Assembly: GCA_037951165.1 (NCBI GenBank)
Contig: JBBDHG010000028.1
Coordinates: forward strand, 9,866,001-9,930,000
Source: Lophius americanus
Taxonomy: Eukaryota; Chordata; Actinopteri; Lophiiformes; Lophiidae
Length of the DNA stretch: 64,000 nt
Direction: 5' to 3'
The notes under the pieces are model-generated. The model saw only the letters and a list, made by a program, of their open reading frames with translations. It was not told where the DNA came from and ran no database searches. Positions 1-12,934 of this stretch are shown here, in pieces. The position numbers and the translations under genes are program-made. Position 1 is the stretch's first letter; each line of letters begins with the position of its first letter.

Positions 1-1385
1 GAAAATCACATCCAGTAAGGGTAAGGCTCGTTTACACTCCAATCTAAATATGAAAATAGATTTGTCTGTTTTAAACAATGCAGTGCCCTTATGTCTATAC
101 CAAGGGCTGTGCGATAAATCGTAAAAAGATTTCGATCTCGAGTTCGATCTATATAGAATATAATTTCTGAAGTATTCTGCCATTCTCTAGCGTTTTAATA
201 TATAACATGAGCTGCAATAAAACTTGCTAGATTAGTAGTAGCTTGTATCAAGACCAGCCAGATCTGGGCCTTTAAGACTTGAGAGCCAATGCACTCTATA
301 ATACAAGACAATAGTCTGTTATACCTCCTTACTTCCTTCTTTGTGTAATGTTTTTCTTTCTTTCGCTTTGTTTTTCCGTTGTTTCACGACGGCTGCTTGT
401 AAAAACATGGAAACAGGAAGTGCCGACTAGAGTGTGGATACCCGTCCAAAGCCAGGACGGTCTCGTCGAGTTCTAGCGTGTCAGGCCGGTTTTGGACGTA
501 AAAAACAGAAGGACCACCGGGTTTGGGCCAGGCTTGATCAACAGTCTCTCAGACCCGCCAAAGGATGGACAAAAATTTTAATTTAAATTCTCACTCAAGT
601 TGGGCTGTGTGACCTCAGGGACAGCCAAAGCTGGATTCGGTCATGATACCAAATTTTCCATGATGCTTTAAAGATATTTTAATTCGAAACCGATAGTAAC
701 AGTAAAATAAAGTAAATAGATATAGTGTCTCTGTCGCTGTGCTGGCATATCTAAATTTTCAGTATTGTCTTCTTTTTTTTTTACATGAGATTGCAATTAT
801 TCCCTGACTGTAGCATGGACTATCTTCTATAATTTTCGTGCGGTGAATTCTCATGTGGAAGTCAAGGTTAACCCAAGAAACACATAAAGAAAACTATGTC
901 TTCGGTAAAGTTTAAAACTACTGAAAACGATACAGGAACACTGTTAGTTTGTAGAGATTTTGACTTAGTTCTGGATGTAGAGTCTTCTCAAGTATTCTCA
1001 ATGTTTAAGACTCCAGTTTAGGTATATTTGTAACTTCTGATGACATTATGTATTGTTTGTGTTTGATGAGTTTAAACACCAGCTGTACAGGCAAAGAGCC
1101 AAAAACAGACCCTCTTACAGTCGTTTACTCTGCCGACATGAATAATCATGGTAATAAGGTGGGCGGTGATCATGGTAACAACATGGTTACCATAAAAAAA
1201 GCATAACAATTCAGATACAAAAATAGAATGTCTGCTGGGTTTGGGCTGGGTTCGGTAAATAGTCTACCGTACGTGGTCGGGTTGGGCCTTAATATGCACC
1301 TGGGCTGTACCCGACTGCACAATAGAGCTGTGGGAGTAAAACCTTTGATCCCATGATCTTATGATCCTGATCCTTAATAAAGCAA
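1..1385. other. Intergenic DNA, no gene recognised
   Basis: AT-rich sequence without a convincing exon. Two stretches look repeat-like. Around 100-180 the phrase GGGCTGTGCGATAAATCG resembles ends of fish hAT-type miniature elements, and around 440-560 and 1215-1330 there are runs of GGGTTTGGGC-type sequence. Neither could be delimited, so no element is called. Confidence 0.5.
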
Positions 1386-1390
1386 ATTTC

Positions 1391-1503
1391 AATCATTCAT
1401 TATCAACCGCTTATCCTGTTCAGGGTCGCGGGGGACTGGGGCCTAATCCAGCTGACATCGGGCGAGAGGCGGGTGAACAATGGCTTCCGGCTGTACTGGA
1501 GTA
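1391..1503 (+). repeat. Fish interspersed repeat fragment (LINE/SINE-tail type)
   Basis: The stretch reads CATTATCAACCGCTTATCC, then TGTTCAGGGTCGCGGGGG, then CCAGCTGACATCGGGCGAG. This order is familiar from an abundant fish interspersed repeat, usually part of a LINE-related 3' region. A second, more decayed piece is at 11318-11410. The class is recalled from fish genomes in general and was not tested. Confidence 0.6.
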
Positions 1504-1529
1504 TAAATATGAGATGACCCAGGCCTAAT

Positions 1530-2360
1530 TCTTTTTGACATGTTTTCCAATGGCAAAGACGAGAGAACACATTATTGATGTGTGAATAAAAGATTTAGAG
1601 CTGTACAATTCCGGCATGGATACGAAAACATGCCTCAACAGTTCAAAATGTCAGCTTCAATAGTTAGATCAATAATTAAGAAATTTGAGGATACCTGTGA
1701 TGTTAAAAATCAGCATGGAAAAGGACACGTCCACAACCTGACTCCATGCACTTTGAGGAGGATGGTTGGACTGGCAAAAGACTCTCAAAGGATTATAGGA
1801 AGAGAACAACACAGCTTAGTTTGTTAGTTAGTACATAGATGGGCGTGGCATTGAAAGAATAAAAGCCATAAAGAAAAGTCCCTCATACCCACTGTTAAGT
1901 CTGATGGTGGACCTCTGAAGCTGGAGGGCTATTTTTTGTCCAAAGGCCCTGAACATCTTGTTAAAATACATTATACCATGGACACCACCAAATACCAGCA
2001 GATATTGGATCAAAACCAAAAAAGTCTCTAACAGGAAATTTGAAGTGCACCATGGTTGGACCTTCCAGCAGGACAATATTCTGAAGCATACCTCAAAGTC
2101 AACCCAATAATTATTCAGATATCACTAAATGAAGGTTTTGCCATGGCAATTCTAGTCACCTGACCTCACCCCACAGAACATCTGTGGGATGTGCTGATTA
2201 GGAGAGTCCATAAATATCAACCTCAGACTCTGAAGGTGTTGGAGAGTTTTTGCATGGAGTAATGATCTCAGATCTTGTCCATGTGTTTTCAAACCTCAGC
2301 ACACACTAGGTGGAAGGTGACTCAGGGCTGTTATAGTGGCAAAGGGGGCAGCACAAAATA
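1530..2360 (+). mobile_element. Decayed Tc1-like DNA transposon
   Basis: Translation from about 1582 gives a Tc1-type paired-like DNA-binding region (FRAVQFRHGYENMPQQFKMS, then VRSIIKKFED and LTPCTLRRMV). Further on, near 2130-2210, come remnants of the catalytic domain (PTEHLWDVL-like text after CCCCACAGAACATCTGTGGG). Frameshifts and stops separate the pieces, so no working transposase is encoded. Tc1 transposases cut and paste their element at TA sites. A related relic in the same orientation is at 18890-19790. No clean terminal inverted repeats were found, so the ends are approximate. Confidence 0.75.
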
Positions 2361-2783
2361 TTACGTGGCAATGATAGCACAAAACCCCAAAAACAAACAA
2401 AAATAGCAAAAGTACAGATAGTTGTTAAAAGTTAACCATTGAACAAGAAAATGGCAAAAGTGAAGCGAGTCATTTAGTCAGTGGTTGTCTATGAGGCAAA
2501 TAAATACAACTCAAAATCTAGTCGGAAATTTCTTTTACTTTGCCCTCATCATTTTCTTCTTTGATGTATCTTGTTAGAATCATGGTTATACTGCCCACAT
2601 CACTTTTTATTGGTACTCCTCCAGTTGTCCATTTCATCCGTAAGGAAAGCTTTAAAAAAACATGCACAAGTAAAGAAGAAACTGTCCATACATGCTCATA
2701 TATGTCTTTAATGCTGAGCATAAATGAGCATTTATGTTAAAAGTTGACCCTAGCCATAGCCCTAAACTGTTGGAATAAATTGA
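2361..2783. other. Intergenic DNA, nothing recognised
   Basis: No exon, repeat end or regulatory element could be supported here. Short frames around 2518-2740 overlap on both strands and look like chance. Confidence 0.5.
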
Positions 2784-2891
2784 ACGCAAATTAAAGCTGC
2801 TTCAGGGCCAAATAAAGATCTGCTATTAACGCAGGGGCTCAAATTAAACCCCGCCCCCCGAAGCGAGTCCTCTTTGTCATACAGTGCTCTG

Positions 2892-3176
2892 ATGCAGTCA
2901 ATGAGTGACCCTGAGCTTAGCTGGGAGGCTTTGAGATTCTTTTACGACCCCCCTTTCACCTCGCCTCCCACTCCTAAGAAGAAAGAATGGTAATTAACTG
3001 ATGAAGAGCTGTGTAAGATTATCCAGTCTCCTCGCCAAGGAGTCCAGCTCTGCCAGTGGTGTGCAATCATGTCCCAAAGGACCACTGCGGAATGGAGAAA
3101 GATGGATCTCAATGATCTATTCAGCTACACTCCTCTATTATCCTCTATTCAACTGAAAAAGAGGAGATCACCATGA
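2892..3176 (+). pseudogene. Interrupted coding-like frame, family unknown
   Basis: From an ATG at 2892 one frame runs to a TGA at 3174-3176 with a single in-frame TAA at 2991-2993. Upstream the frame is open back to a TGA at 2781. The translated text looks protein-like on both sides of the stop (SDPELSWEALRFFYDPPF before it; LTDEELCKIIQSPRQGVQLC and AEWRKMDLND after it), with charged, tryptophan-containing segments rather than simple sequence. I do not recognise the family. It could be a relic of a mobile-element protein, a retropseudogene or an exon carrying a sequencing error. No splice sites were identified around it. Base composition is more GC-rich than its flanks, which also suggests former coding sequence. 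Confidence 0.35.
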
Positions 3177-3177
3177 A

Positions 3178-4829
3178 ATGTTGTATATTTGAGCAGGGAA
3201 TGTTCTCTTATATAAGCACAAATTAGGAAAGCACTCATGGTGTTTGAAGACAAACATCCAGTCCACTGCATAGACACACAGATCTTCACTCACCAATCAC
3301 ATCTTATAGGGCACACAAGTGCACAAACAAACCCTTACTGTGAGGGGGGATGCATGGCAGATTGAATTATACCACAGAGCGCAGAAACAATTATGTCCCA
3401 ACTGGTATGATGCTAGGGCCAGGCAATGTGTGAGTGGAAGTGAGAAGGAGGTGAAGATCCACTTAAGTGGTAAAAGATAAAAAAATTACATTTTGTACAC
3501 ATGGCTGAAGAATCTTCTTTAAATATGGGGGAGAGTTTGTCTGGTTCGTCTCGCACACTACCCCAAATCTCCATAATATCTCCCTCATTCAAATGTGTCA
3601 CTGTGCCAAGGCCCCCCACGTCCAGGGTCCCGGCCCCTTGCCCAACCCCCGTCAAGCAGACCACCTAACAGATTCCCTCCTTCCTTCATTTGATCAGTTT
3701 GCCCTTTATACTGCTCTGAAGAATCACCCCAAAATAAGCATAGTAGCGAAATATCTGTTACTCGTGCACTTTGTTACTACTTTGTCTTAAATTTTGTCTG
3801 CAGGTCATTACATTTGCATGTCAAGAGGTTTCCTGCAAGTTGTATGTAAATATGACAGTTACAAATCAATGATGGTCCTGAGTAGAAACTGCGCACTGAG
3901 CTCACCCAGAACATGCAGGACAGGCAGACCCAGGTGCGTGCAGGTCCAGCCAGAGTTGTTGGCAGGTTTAATGAGACAGACGGCATGGCGACAAGCAGGA
4001 GTGATGCTGGTGCTACAGACCAGTGGACTTCTTAAAGTGTAATCCAGCCAGGAGAAGAGTTGCCCAACGCTGCACAGCCATGACTATATTAGATGAAAAC
4101 ACTCTCCCTCACTTGCTTTCTCCTCTCAATTGGATCCTGACTGCCTCTCCTCTGCGCTGACTCTGGCTCTCCTCCCCTCTGCCGGGGAAAGATTCTCAGA
4201 GTCTTTCTTTTTTGGTGCGTCGGGGGCTCGGGCTGCCCCAAACCCTCAAAGCAAAAAGAGGAGGGGGGCTCTCTCCTTATTATACATCTCTTTTGCTCCT
4301 CCTCCTTACTCATCCCACGTCCCCCCCCCCCTCTATGCCCCTATAAGCCTCACCACTTTTAATTTCATTCATCCCTTGATCCCGGCCCCTCCCAGTTTGT
4401 CCCCCATAGCATCCATCACACGTCACCTCCCCCTCCCTCCATCTCTCTACTGCCATAGGTTCTGTATTAAGCAGTTTCTCACATTTCATAAACTCTCTCT
4501 GCGTGTACTCATTGATGTGATGAAGAGGTGTCAGAAGAGACACCTGCAGTCTGACACTTCATGCTGAAAGTGACAGGAATTTTAAAGTTGACTTTTACTT
4601 CTCACGCCTACCTTCAATATGACAGCATTTAATACTCATCTTTGAGCAATCCCACCAAGTTTACAGAAATATCTTTACGTAATGTTACCAACAGGCACAC
4701 ATTCCTCATTAATAACTTGTTTCTTTAAGGCTTGATAAAAAGATAAACATTGATGGGGAGTGAATCTTTCATTTGTTCTATTCATTCATATGAATGAAAC
4801 TAGGTGTCGTCCCTGACCAACTTAAATTA
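3178..4829. other. Intergenic DNA, no gene recognised
   Basis: No supported exon. From about 4090 to 4460 the plus strand is strongly pyrimidine-rich (many CTCC and TCCC runs, and a C tract at 4321-4332). This produces long but low-complexity frames on both strands, which I do not accept as genes. Confidence 0.5.
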
Positions 4830-5575
4830 TAATCAAATTTGACTCATTAATAATCTCAAACAGTCCAGTACATTTCTTCAAATTCAGCAACTTGCTCGAA
4901 AATAAATAAAATTCTGAATAAATTTAGACACAATTAGACAAATGGTTGGGAATTTAAGGGTTTTCTACAAAAAGCTCCACCTAAAGAGGAAAAACTAGTT
5001 ATTTTAGTGAAATAATATATAAGAGAGATAGGTCGCCTTGTATAGGTTCATACAAGTCAATTTGGATAAATCAGACTGCGGGTTTTCTTTCCAAAATAAG
5101 CCCCCCAGTGAGAGGTTTTTGATAAATTACAGTATAATTAATTAATAATTCATGTGAGGTAAATTTGGACAAAATCAGACAAACGATTAAGAAGATGTCT
5201 AAAAAACAGTGTTTTCCTTAAAAAATAGCTCCCCCTTGTGAGTAGAATATTTACTATTATCATAAAATGGTATATACTCAAAAGAGATCCACTCAAGTCG
5301 AGTCATAAAACACCTAATTTGGACTAAATCGGACCAACCGTTCAGATATTATGGCCTCAAAATCTTTTGAGTTAAAGCTATCACTTGAAATGAAATTATG
5401 GGACCAATCTTTCACAAATACAATCCAAATCTCACTCGCAGTAAGATCTATGGGGGATAAATTTTGAAAATGATCCATGAAATAGTTTTTGAGTTATCGC
5501 ACTAATATGAAGTAAGTGCGGCGAATGCAATGATGATTTTATAAAACTTTACGGGGATATAATGAAGCGGCGCCA
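4830..5575 (+). repeat. Family A repeat, copy 1
   Basis: This carries the recurring phrases of the family: AATTTGGACTAAATCGGACC, AGCTCCCCC followed by TGTGAGTA, and a 3' end reading TTACGGGGATATAATG. At least three internal units start with the AGCTCC-type phrase, at about 4968, 5092 and 5219, giving a spacing near 125 bp. No coding capacity is seen. Confidence 0.7.
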
Positions 5576-7264
5576 CCAGCAAACACGGTGGGCAGTGCAG
5601 TCATAATTCGGACAAGGCACAACAAATGAATATAAGGCAAAGAACAAGAAAAAGGTAACGTGAAAAAGTTAAAAAACTCTCTATCTACATCTCACAATGT
5701 GTGATGTCCTTACTGTTAACCAAAGCGTAGACCTTTACCTCTGCCCTGTCAACTACTTCCTCCACTGTCACCATTTTTGTTGCTGTCAAAACTTGACTCT
5801 TCACTGACACACACACACACACACACTGCAAACCTCCACACACATTTCCCACTTGTGGACTACAGGCCCTGGTAAACATTCAAGGTCCGTAATTTACTAA
5901 CATAAACAAGACTCTCGCACACGACTCAGACTACTTCCTGAGAGCATAAACATACATATGTGAAACCAGAAAAGTAACAGTAATCATTTACATTTTTCTC
6001 CTCCACCCTCCCACATGCACACATCTTCATGTCCTTATGAAACATAAACAAACAAACCCCACACCCACAAAAATGTACAAACACCCTGACACTGAGAACC
6101 AATCCCTCCCATATTTCCTGCGGACTCCCTCTACAGCAACCACTAGCAGAGACATGACCACAGACCAACACTCACAAACAAAAGGAATGTCATATCCGAG
6201 AAATCAAAGAATATTACAGAAGAAAATGGTTATTTTCCAACATTTCTTCTCAACTTTTCTGATTTATATTTCTCCACCGCAACAAATATGTATCAATTTT
6301 AGACTGGATAACTATTTTTCCAAAAAATTAGACAATAACAAGACAAATGCCCATTAGGTTTCGAGTCCACCAAGTGACGTTCTGAAGATCTTCAGTCCGA
6401 CCGAGAGCCACATTGTGTATTTTACCACAAAAGAACGAGGGGAAGAGGAAAAACATAGCATATCCATTTACCTATTGAGTATTACAAAACAATTTTGCCA
6501 ATTCCGCCAATGTTCAAAAAAATATCGATTTTTCAATTTCATTAAAAATGATACTGGTGTTTGCATAAATAATCTTGTTAGCTGATATTTTGATCTTTGG
6601 AAAAAAGGTGTACTTGGACTTGGTGTATTATTTTTGGTTAACTGTTGGTAATATATTTATTAATTTAGACACATTTACTGAACTTGGTGAAGGCTGCTGA
6701 CTCCCATTTTTATGAGAGGTCTAACAGTGGTGTATTCTTGTGACACCTCTGAGCCAGCAGCAGAGGTAGTAACCACACCAATGGCACAGACAGGAAGTGT
6801 GCCAACATGACAACCTGTTGAGGTTGTCAGCACGGCCAGCATATCTAAGTAGCAGTTAGCATGAGCCCAAAAAAGTAAATCAACATAAAACATCAGAAAT
6901 TAAGGAAAGTGAAAGCTAATGTAGCACAAACTTCTGCTGAAGCCGTTATTGCAGACTGGTCAGATAACTCATGCTGACCCGTTCACTGCTGCAACGCCTA
7001 CTGGAAGCATATCAGTATCAGAACTGGACCATGGAGCAATGGTATTATGTTGGATGTGCCTCATTGTCAGCAATCAGAATTTCTTTTACAGTGTGTAGAC
7101 GGCCAGCTGCATGTGTGTGGCTCACTTGGAGAAAGGACCAGGACGCATTAGGGGAAGACAGCAAGGTGGAGGAAACAGTACGATGCTTTGAGCAATGTTC
7201 TGCTGCGATACATACGGTATTACGTAAACATTGTTGCAGACCAAGTATAACACTTTGTGGTAAC
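5576..7264. other. Intergenic DNA, no gene recognised
   Basis: It contains a short (CA)n run at about 5807-5825 and otherwise unremarkable AT-rich sequence. Small frames near 6037-6357 and 6971-7276 lack splice context or recognisable motifs. Confidence 0.5.
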
Positions 7265-8035
7265 AGCATACCCTAATGGCAGAGTTCAGGGTGTTAACTT
7301 GGGTTCCAAAGTCCCAAGATTTAAATCCGAATTTGAAGTCCAAATCATAAATGTTATCCGATTTAATCCATATTTGGTGCAAAATCGACTTGAGGAGATC
7401 GTCTGTATCTTATATTTATCATATTTTAATCACTAAGGGGAAACGTTTTTGTAAAAAAGACTGTTTAATATATAACCATTGGTCCAATTTTTGTCCAAAT
7501 TTACTGACTAAAGGAGATCTAGCTTATATTCCTCATAATTTACTGTAATTAACTCTGCCAAGGAGGTCATGTTTTCATTGCTGTTTGTTTGTCTTTTGTT
7601 TGTTGGTGAAGAACATTATGGAAAAACGACAGGACGGATTTGCATAAAAGTTTATCCAGACTAGAAATCCTAGGGGTCATTACCTTTTTGATGATGTTAC
7701 ATGTTTTCTAGCATTTAAAATACAAGATTAAGCCGTTTGGAGTGGTGACATCACAATGTGGCTATTGCTGCCTTTGTTCCTTTGATTCCTTTGATATTTC
7801 TTTGGGGGTGAAGATGGGGGCTTAGTTTGAAAATTTGAACTTAAAAAAATAGTTAACTGCGTTTATCCTCATTATGGAGTTTCTATGTAATCTTATCTTA
7901 GAGCAATTTGCTGACTTCATAGAAAAAGTTAGGTTGGGTCAATATGGACTGTTCAAAATTATTAATGAGTCATCAGGGGCAAATGTACAACAAAGACAAT
8001 CGGGGGCTTTCGGGGATATACCCTTGCCGTTATAG
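7265..8035 (-). repeat. Family A repeat, copy 2 (reverse), with a nested repeat
   Basis: Read on the minus strand this begins at 8028 with GGCAAGGGTATATCCCCGAA and AGCCCCCGATTG. It then runs through the family's 5' module (AACAGTCCATATTGAC, GCTCTAAGATAAGATTAC) and ends in the internal unit phrases around 7550-7300. The middle (7553-7670 and some flanking bases) is interrupted by a different repeat. This is one of the clearest 5' ends of the family. Confidence 0.75.
7553..7670 (+). repeat. Nested TTTGTTTGTTxG...GGATTTGCAT repeat
   Basis: The phrase order is TTTTCATTGCTGTTTGTTTG, then a stretch ending AAACGACAGGACGGATTTG, then CATAAAAGTTTATCC. It matches a widespread fish repeat motif that recurs in degraded form at 39645-39720. 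Family not identified. Confidence 0.45.
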
Positions 8036-8109
8036 ACTTTAGCATATGTGTAGTTTTAATTATTATCATTCTTATTAATTACATATAATAATAATAATAA
8101 TTGATGGTC

Positions 8110-8220
8110 TATTGTTCAAATAGTTATACAAGATAGTGAAATCTCTTCTCTGCATTTCACCCATCCCTGGGGAGCAGTGGGCAGCCCCAGTGAAGACTTG
8201 TCTAACAATAGTGTATGGCA
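8110..8220 (+). repeat. Interspersed repeat fragment (CCCATCCCTGGGGAGCAGTG type)
   Basis: The segment holds ATAGTGAAATCTCTTCTCTG and then CCCATCCCTGGGGAGCAGTG. A longer copy of the same family is at 36600-36812, which shows the full order through to a tRNA-like CCACTGAGCTACAGCCGCC end. Confidence 0.55.
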
Positions 8221-9472
8221 ATAATGTAATTAATTGAGATTAATGTGAGAGGAACGCAATGTTTGCTTGTTAATGCCAGTAACAGAAGTTTAAATAAAGT
8301 TCCTAACTCCTTAATTAATATTAAACTGATGGCATGAGGTTCCGTAGTAATGTCCTTCAAACTACTTTTTTACTGATGTGCCATACAGAGAGTGCACTTT
8401 TGAGTCAAAAAATCTATTCTACTTTTTATCCGTCTTATTTACACACCTAATTGTACTCGTAATTTGGCAAGAATGCGCGTCCATTTTACACATCTGGTCT
8501 TCATGTAAGGGGAGAGATTGTATTACTCCCTGAACAAAATGATGCACAGTGCACAAGCAAACAAGCGGCTGCAGAGCCCCGTAGTGGTCATGGAAAAAGA
8601 CTGCAGCCACATTTATAATCGGACACAAAAACTTGTTCAGAGCACTTATTAATGCAGGAGAACGTGCAGAGAAAAGGGGGGTGGAGTTGGGGAAGAGTGA
8701 GCATATTTCTGACACTAATTAGTAGCGGGATTTTGTTTTAGTACCATTTCAACAGTGACCATTTCCGACTTCTTCTGAGAGAAGACGGGAATGCGAGGAT
8801 GGTATGCACAGTGAGGGAGATTAAGCAATGTCAGGTCATTGTCCTTGAACCATGAAGTAAAGATCGATAAACAGCAGCGAAGGATAAAAGCTTCTACGAT
8901 GAACATAGCTGGTATTAAAAAAATGAAGCTGGTGGAGAGAAAAAAATGAAACAGATGAGGAGAGGGGTTAAATGTATAAACAGAGGGGTGTGTTTTATCA
9001 TCTTGGCTGACGTCCTAGAAGCTGCATCATGGGGGGGAACTCACTCGTTGACAGACAGGAAGAACACATTCATGCAGGCCCCCAACACACACCCTTTCTC
9101 AAACCCGTGACTCCCATCTGTTGCAAACAATACATAGCCCTCCCCCTGCAGAGCAGTCACATGTATGAGCACGTTTTCCTGTTCTTTCTGCCGTGGAGAG
9201 GAAGGAGCATCCACCCAGCACTGGAATATACTGTCCCGTGGACTCCGCAAGACCACTTCCACAGTACATGCTGGGAAGTCAACCACTGAAAATTTCTTTT
9301 AATAGTAAGAAAGATCAAGGTCTCTGCGGTGTTTTGTTAAATTTAGGACTATCTTTGGAGGATTTTAGGAGCATCTGTGACACAATGTGATATCGTCACC
9401 TTCACCAACGATATGATTTGAAGGCCCTTTTTTTTTGTAAAATATACCTCTCTGTCTCGAGGGATGTAAATA
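8221..9472. other. Intergenic DNA, no gene recognised
   Basis: Short frames lie around 8419-8906 and 9029-9390 in apparently unique sequence. None has splice sites, homology that I can recognise or a consistent composition. Confidence 0.45.
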
Positions 9473-9700
<228 letters not shown>

Positions 9701-9829
9701 CATTATTGGACTTCATCTGCAAGACTTGCACTGAAATTCCTTAAAACTTTCTTTAAATCCTTTTTAAACTCGGCGTATGTTGTCAGAGTTTTGTCAATTC
9801 ATATGAGATAACTGCAAACACAACTGGAA

Positions 9830-10200
9830 GTATGGTTAGGAAGTAAAGTTAAAAAGTGTTTTTTGCCAAAAGGCCCTCCTCGTAAGTGTATTATGAAGCG
9901 CCTTGCTGATCTGCTGCTGGTGATTGAAATATGAATTATAATATGGTAGAGATAATTCTCCCCAAGTCGATTCATTAGAATAAAATTTTGCAACCATTGG
10001 TTGACAAATTATGGCACAACGAGTTTGAGATAAAGCTCGACCTAGCAGCAGATAAATATACCACTGACCTTTCCTAAAATCCATGCAGCTCTTCCTCGCA
10101 CTAAAGTCTATGTTGGAATAAATTTGAAAATAATACATGAAATAATGTTTGGGTTATCACGTTAACACTACGGATCTACGGCAGCGATCATGATTCAACT
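9830..10200 (+). repeat. Family A repeat, copy 3 (3' part)
   Basis: It contains the terminal module of the family: AAATCCATGCAGCTCTTCC, TCGCACTAAAGTCTATG, then GTTATCACGTTAACACTACG. The 5' end is missing. Confidence 0.6.
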
Positions 10201-11317
10201 ATATCTTTAACTTTATTAAAAATAATGTCATAAAAAGCATAACACATTACAGAAAAAGTTTAAATGAAACCCTAATATTAGCAAAAATGCTTAAAATGTT
10301 TAAATACAGGTACACTATCGAATCATACACACATGTTGTTGGGACCATCATCACCACACAAAAATAAGCCTTTTTATTCCATTGACAACTAAGACTATTA
10401 AGCTTCCCACTAGGAATAGGCGATATAAAACGGAAATTTTCATCAACTTCTCAGAAATGATAAGCTCTATGGAGTTTTTAATACATAGTCAGCTTGGGAA
10501 TAAATGAAGGTTGTAAAACTAACATCTTCATTTCGATTGATTACAGATAGAAAAATGAACACACATTCTGTGATATCATATGTAAGTGAACACAATCGGT
10601 CCGCAGCAGTTTAGACATAATGGATGCAGGTGAGAAAGTATTATAAACGCTGGTCATTTCCGCTACTAAGTACTGGAGCACAACTGATTTCTGGAACATC
10701 GAGTCAAGCGACAGCACACAAAGATCCTTGCAAAAAAAAATTAAAACAAAAGAATAATAAATATATAATAAATGCATCAGAAAAATGCACAGTTGTGAAC
10801 ACAATAATAAAAAACACAGTATTACATTTTCTGAGCACAGAAGACAATTTTCTGTTTGCTCAGGTCTATTTTTTCTGTGCTCGAGAATATTTTTTCTTCA
10901 AAATAGAATCGTTCTTGCAAATAATTGTATGGACAGAACTGCATATGAACAGTGAAATAAATGTTCTATCTGTATGCTACATAAAATATATTGACCTTTT
11001 AAGGTGAAATATGACTATTCGATCTATCCTCTTATTGATTCATATATAAAAGTCCATTTTTAAATGTGTCAGCCATTTTCCTGTTCTGGATCCGGACTGT
11101 GGTCAGTGAATACGGGAGATATTTATAAATTACCTCTAGGGCAGCAAACCCTTTACACTTTACCAGAGGTTGTAAATCAGTACACCAGCGACTCCACTTG
11201 GTACTAAGAAATTGTAACCTTTATCTATTGAGATTGTGACTTGCTGAAAACATTGAAGCCATGGGCAAACTCCTAGTTAACTCCCCTTTGCAGTGAAGGC
11301 ACCTCCGTACCTCCATG
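10201..11317. other. Intergenic DNA, nothing recognised
   Basis: Very AT-rich, with several poly-A stretches, for example 10730-10760. No exon or delimited repeat was found. Confidence 0.5.
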
Positions 11318-11410
11318 GAGTTTATCCCAGCTGACATTGAGATAGGGCAGTGGAATGAGTCGCCATTTAATCACTGGCTGACACACAGAGACAGACAACC
11401 ATTCATGCGC
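11318..11410 (+). repeat. Interspersed repeat fragment, same family as 1391-1503
   Basis: It reads TTTATCCCAGCTGACATTGA and later CACACAGAGACAGACAACC with CATTCATGCGC. This corresponds to the part of the repeat downstream of the piece at 1391-1503. Confidence 0.5.
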
Positions 11411-11559
11411 AAAACAGTCGCCACTTGACCAATATTGCATGTTTTGGACTGGGCAAGGAAGCTCATGTAATTGTATGTCCGAAATGTAATGGATATTATG
11501 GAATCATCATCATCATCGCTGCCACGTCAACCATGTCTGCCGAGTCCGCCGTGTTAAAG

Positions 11560-11815
11560 CAATCAATTTAAAACCATTTCATGAATGATACTTAAATTTT
11601 ATGCCCCCATAGGCTGTATTGGAAAGAAGAACTGGATTGATATTGGAAAAGGTCAGTTGCATATTTCCACAACCCGGGGGAGCCATCATTTCTCAACCGT
11701 TAGTCTGATTTAGCTCATATGAACTGATTCGTAGAGATCTATCTTGAGTATATCGTATATCACACCAATGTTCATATTTTACTCACTTGGAGGAGCTTTT
11801 TCACAGGAGCACTGA
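11560..11815 (-). repeat. Family A repeat, copy 4 (reverse, 3' part)
   Basis: Read in reverse this gives CCTGTGAAAAAGCTCCTCCA, a CTCAAGATAGATCTCTACG stretch and the terminal CAATCCAGTTCTTC module. It directly precedes the Tc1-like element at 11823. Confidence 0.6.
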
Positions 11816-11822
11816 TGCTTCA

Positions 11823-12320
11823 CACTGATCAGCCATAGCATTATAACCACCTACCTCACATTGTATAGGTCCTGCTTTAGTTTCCACAACAACTCTACTT
11901 TGCACCTTGTGGTCAACATAACAACACAACATTGACTTTTTCACCGATTTATGCCACATTTACTCTTCCATGAGATAAGAAGACATGGGCTAGCCTTCAA
12001 GCCCAAAGCTCATCAGTGGGCCTTAGATTCCCAATTATCCTGTTGCCGGATCACCAGTTCTCCTTGCTTAGATCACTATGGTATGTACTAAACATTGCAG
12101 ACCAGGAACACCCAAAACAGCCTGTAGTTCTGGAGATATTTGACCCAGCTCTCTAGCAATCCCCTTTAGCCTTTGCCAAAGTCCCTCAGATTCTTATGGT
12201 TGCTCTAAACAAATCAACTTTGAGGATACAATGTTGTTGGTGCCCGATATATCCAACTGTGTTCAATGATAATAAATGTTATTCTGACTACCCCTGTCAG
12301 TGAGTGTAATGTTATGGCTG
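11823..12320 (-). mobile_element. Deleted Tc1-like element with CACTGATCAGCC inverted ends
   Basis: The left end reads CACTGATCAGCCATAGCATT followed by ATAACCACC. The right end holds GTCAGTGAGTGTAATGTTAT and GGCTG, its inverted counterpart. Between them is only part of a transposase read on the minus strand (around CCAGTTCTCCTTGCTTAGAT and CACCCAAAACAGCC), so the ~0.5-kb copy is a deletion derivative of a ~1.2-1.6-kb Tc1-like element. Other pieces of this family in the window are at 18685-18835, 30060-30570, 38005-38110 and 45847-46285. Confidence 0.8.
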
Positions 12321-12930
12321 GATAAAGCAGCCAAAGAATTCCTCACACGAGGAGCTCTTCACCCCTTGAACCAATTTTGTCAAACATGGCAATCGTTGTT
12401 TATGGCTTTGAAATGTGTCAAGTGTGCCAGATCTTTTCATGTTAGCAAAAGTTAAAATCCTGATGTTAACCTTCTCTACTGTGAGCATAAGAGGATGTAC
12501 AACCCAAGGAGATAAGAGATGCATATTCAAGAACCCAAATCCCTTATTGTGTCTGTTATGGTACAGCAAGCCACTTAAAAAAATCCCCTTCTGTTTTATT
12601 GAGGAGTAAGTCAGTTAGGTGTACATAGATAAAAGCTACATGCATATGAGGGTGTGTGATTGTGAGGGTGTGTGGACTTAGAACACTAAGCATTTTGAAG
12701 CATGTCTGTCTGCCATCACAGTACCCACATCAAACTGGCAAGATCTTGGTGCGTACATGAGTGCGTGCCTGCCTGTGTGTGCACAAACTTATGCGGCTGT
12801 CTCTCTTGCCTTTGTCATTCTCTATGAAGGTCTATCACTGATGTGGCGTCATATCAAGACGTCATATCAAGATGTTTTTTTCTGTCAGATGGTGCTTGGA
12901 GCCATTTGATTACGAGAGGATAATTCGAAA
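12321..12930. other. Intergenic DNA, nothing recognised
   Basis: No exon or repeat boundary is supported. A short duplication of CGTCATATCAAGA occurs at about 12847-12872. Confidence 0.5.
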
Positions 12931-12934
12931 CACA

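Noticed and set aside
4130..4567. 145-codon plus-strand frame and overlapping minus-strand frames
   Set aside because: They arise from a pyrimidine-rich tract with low complexity, and no splice sites or known motifs are present.
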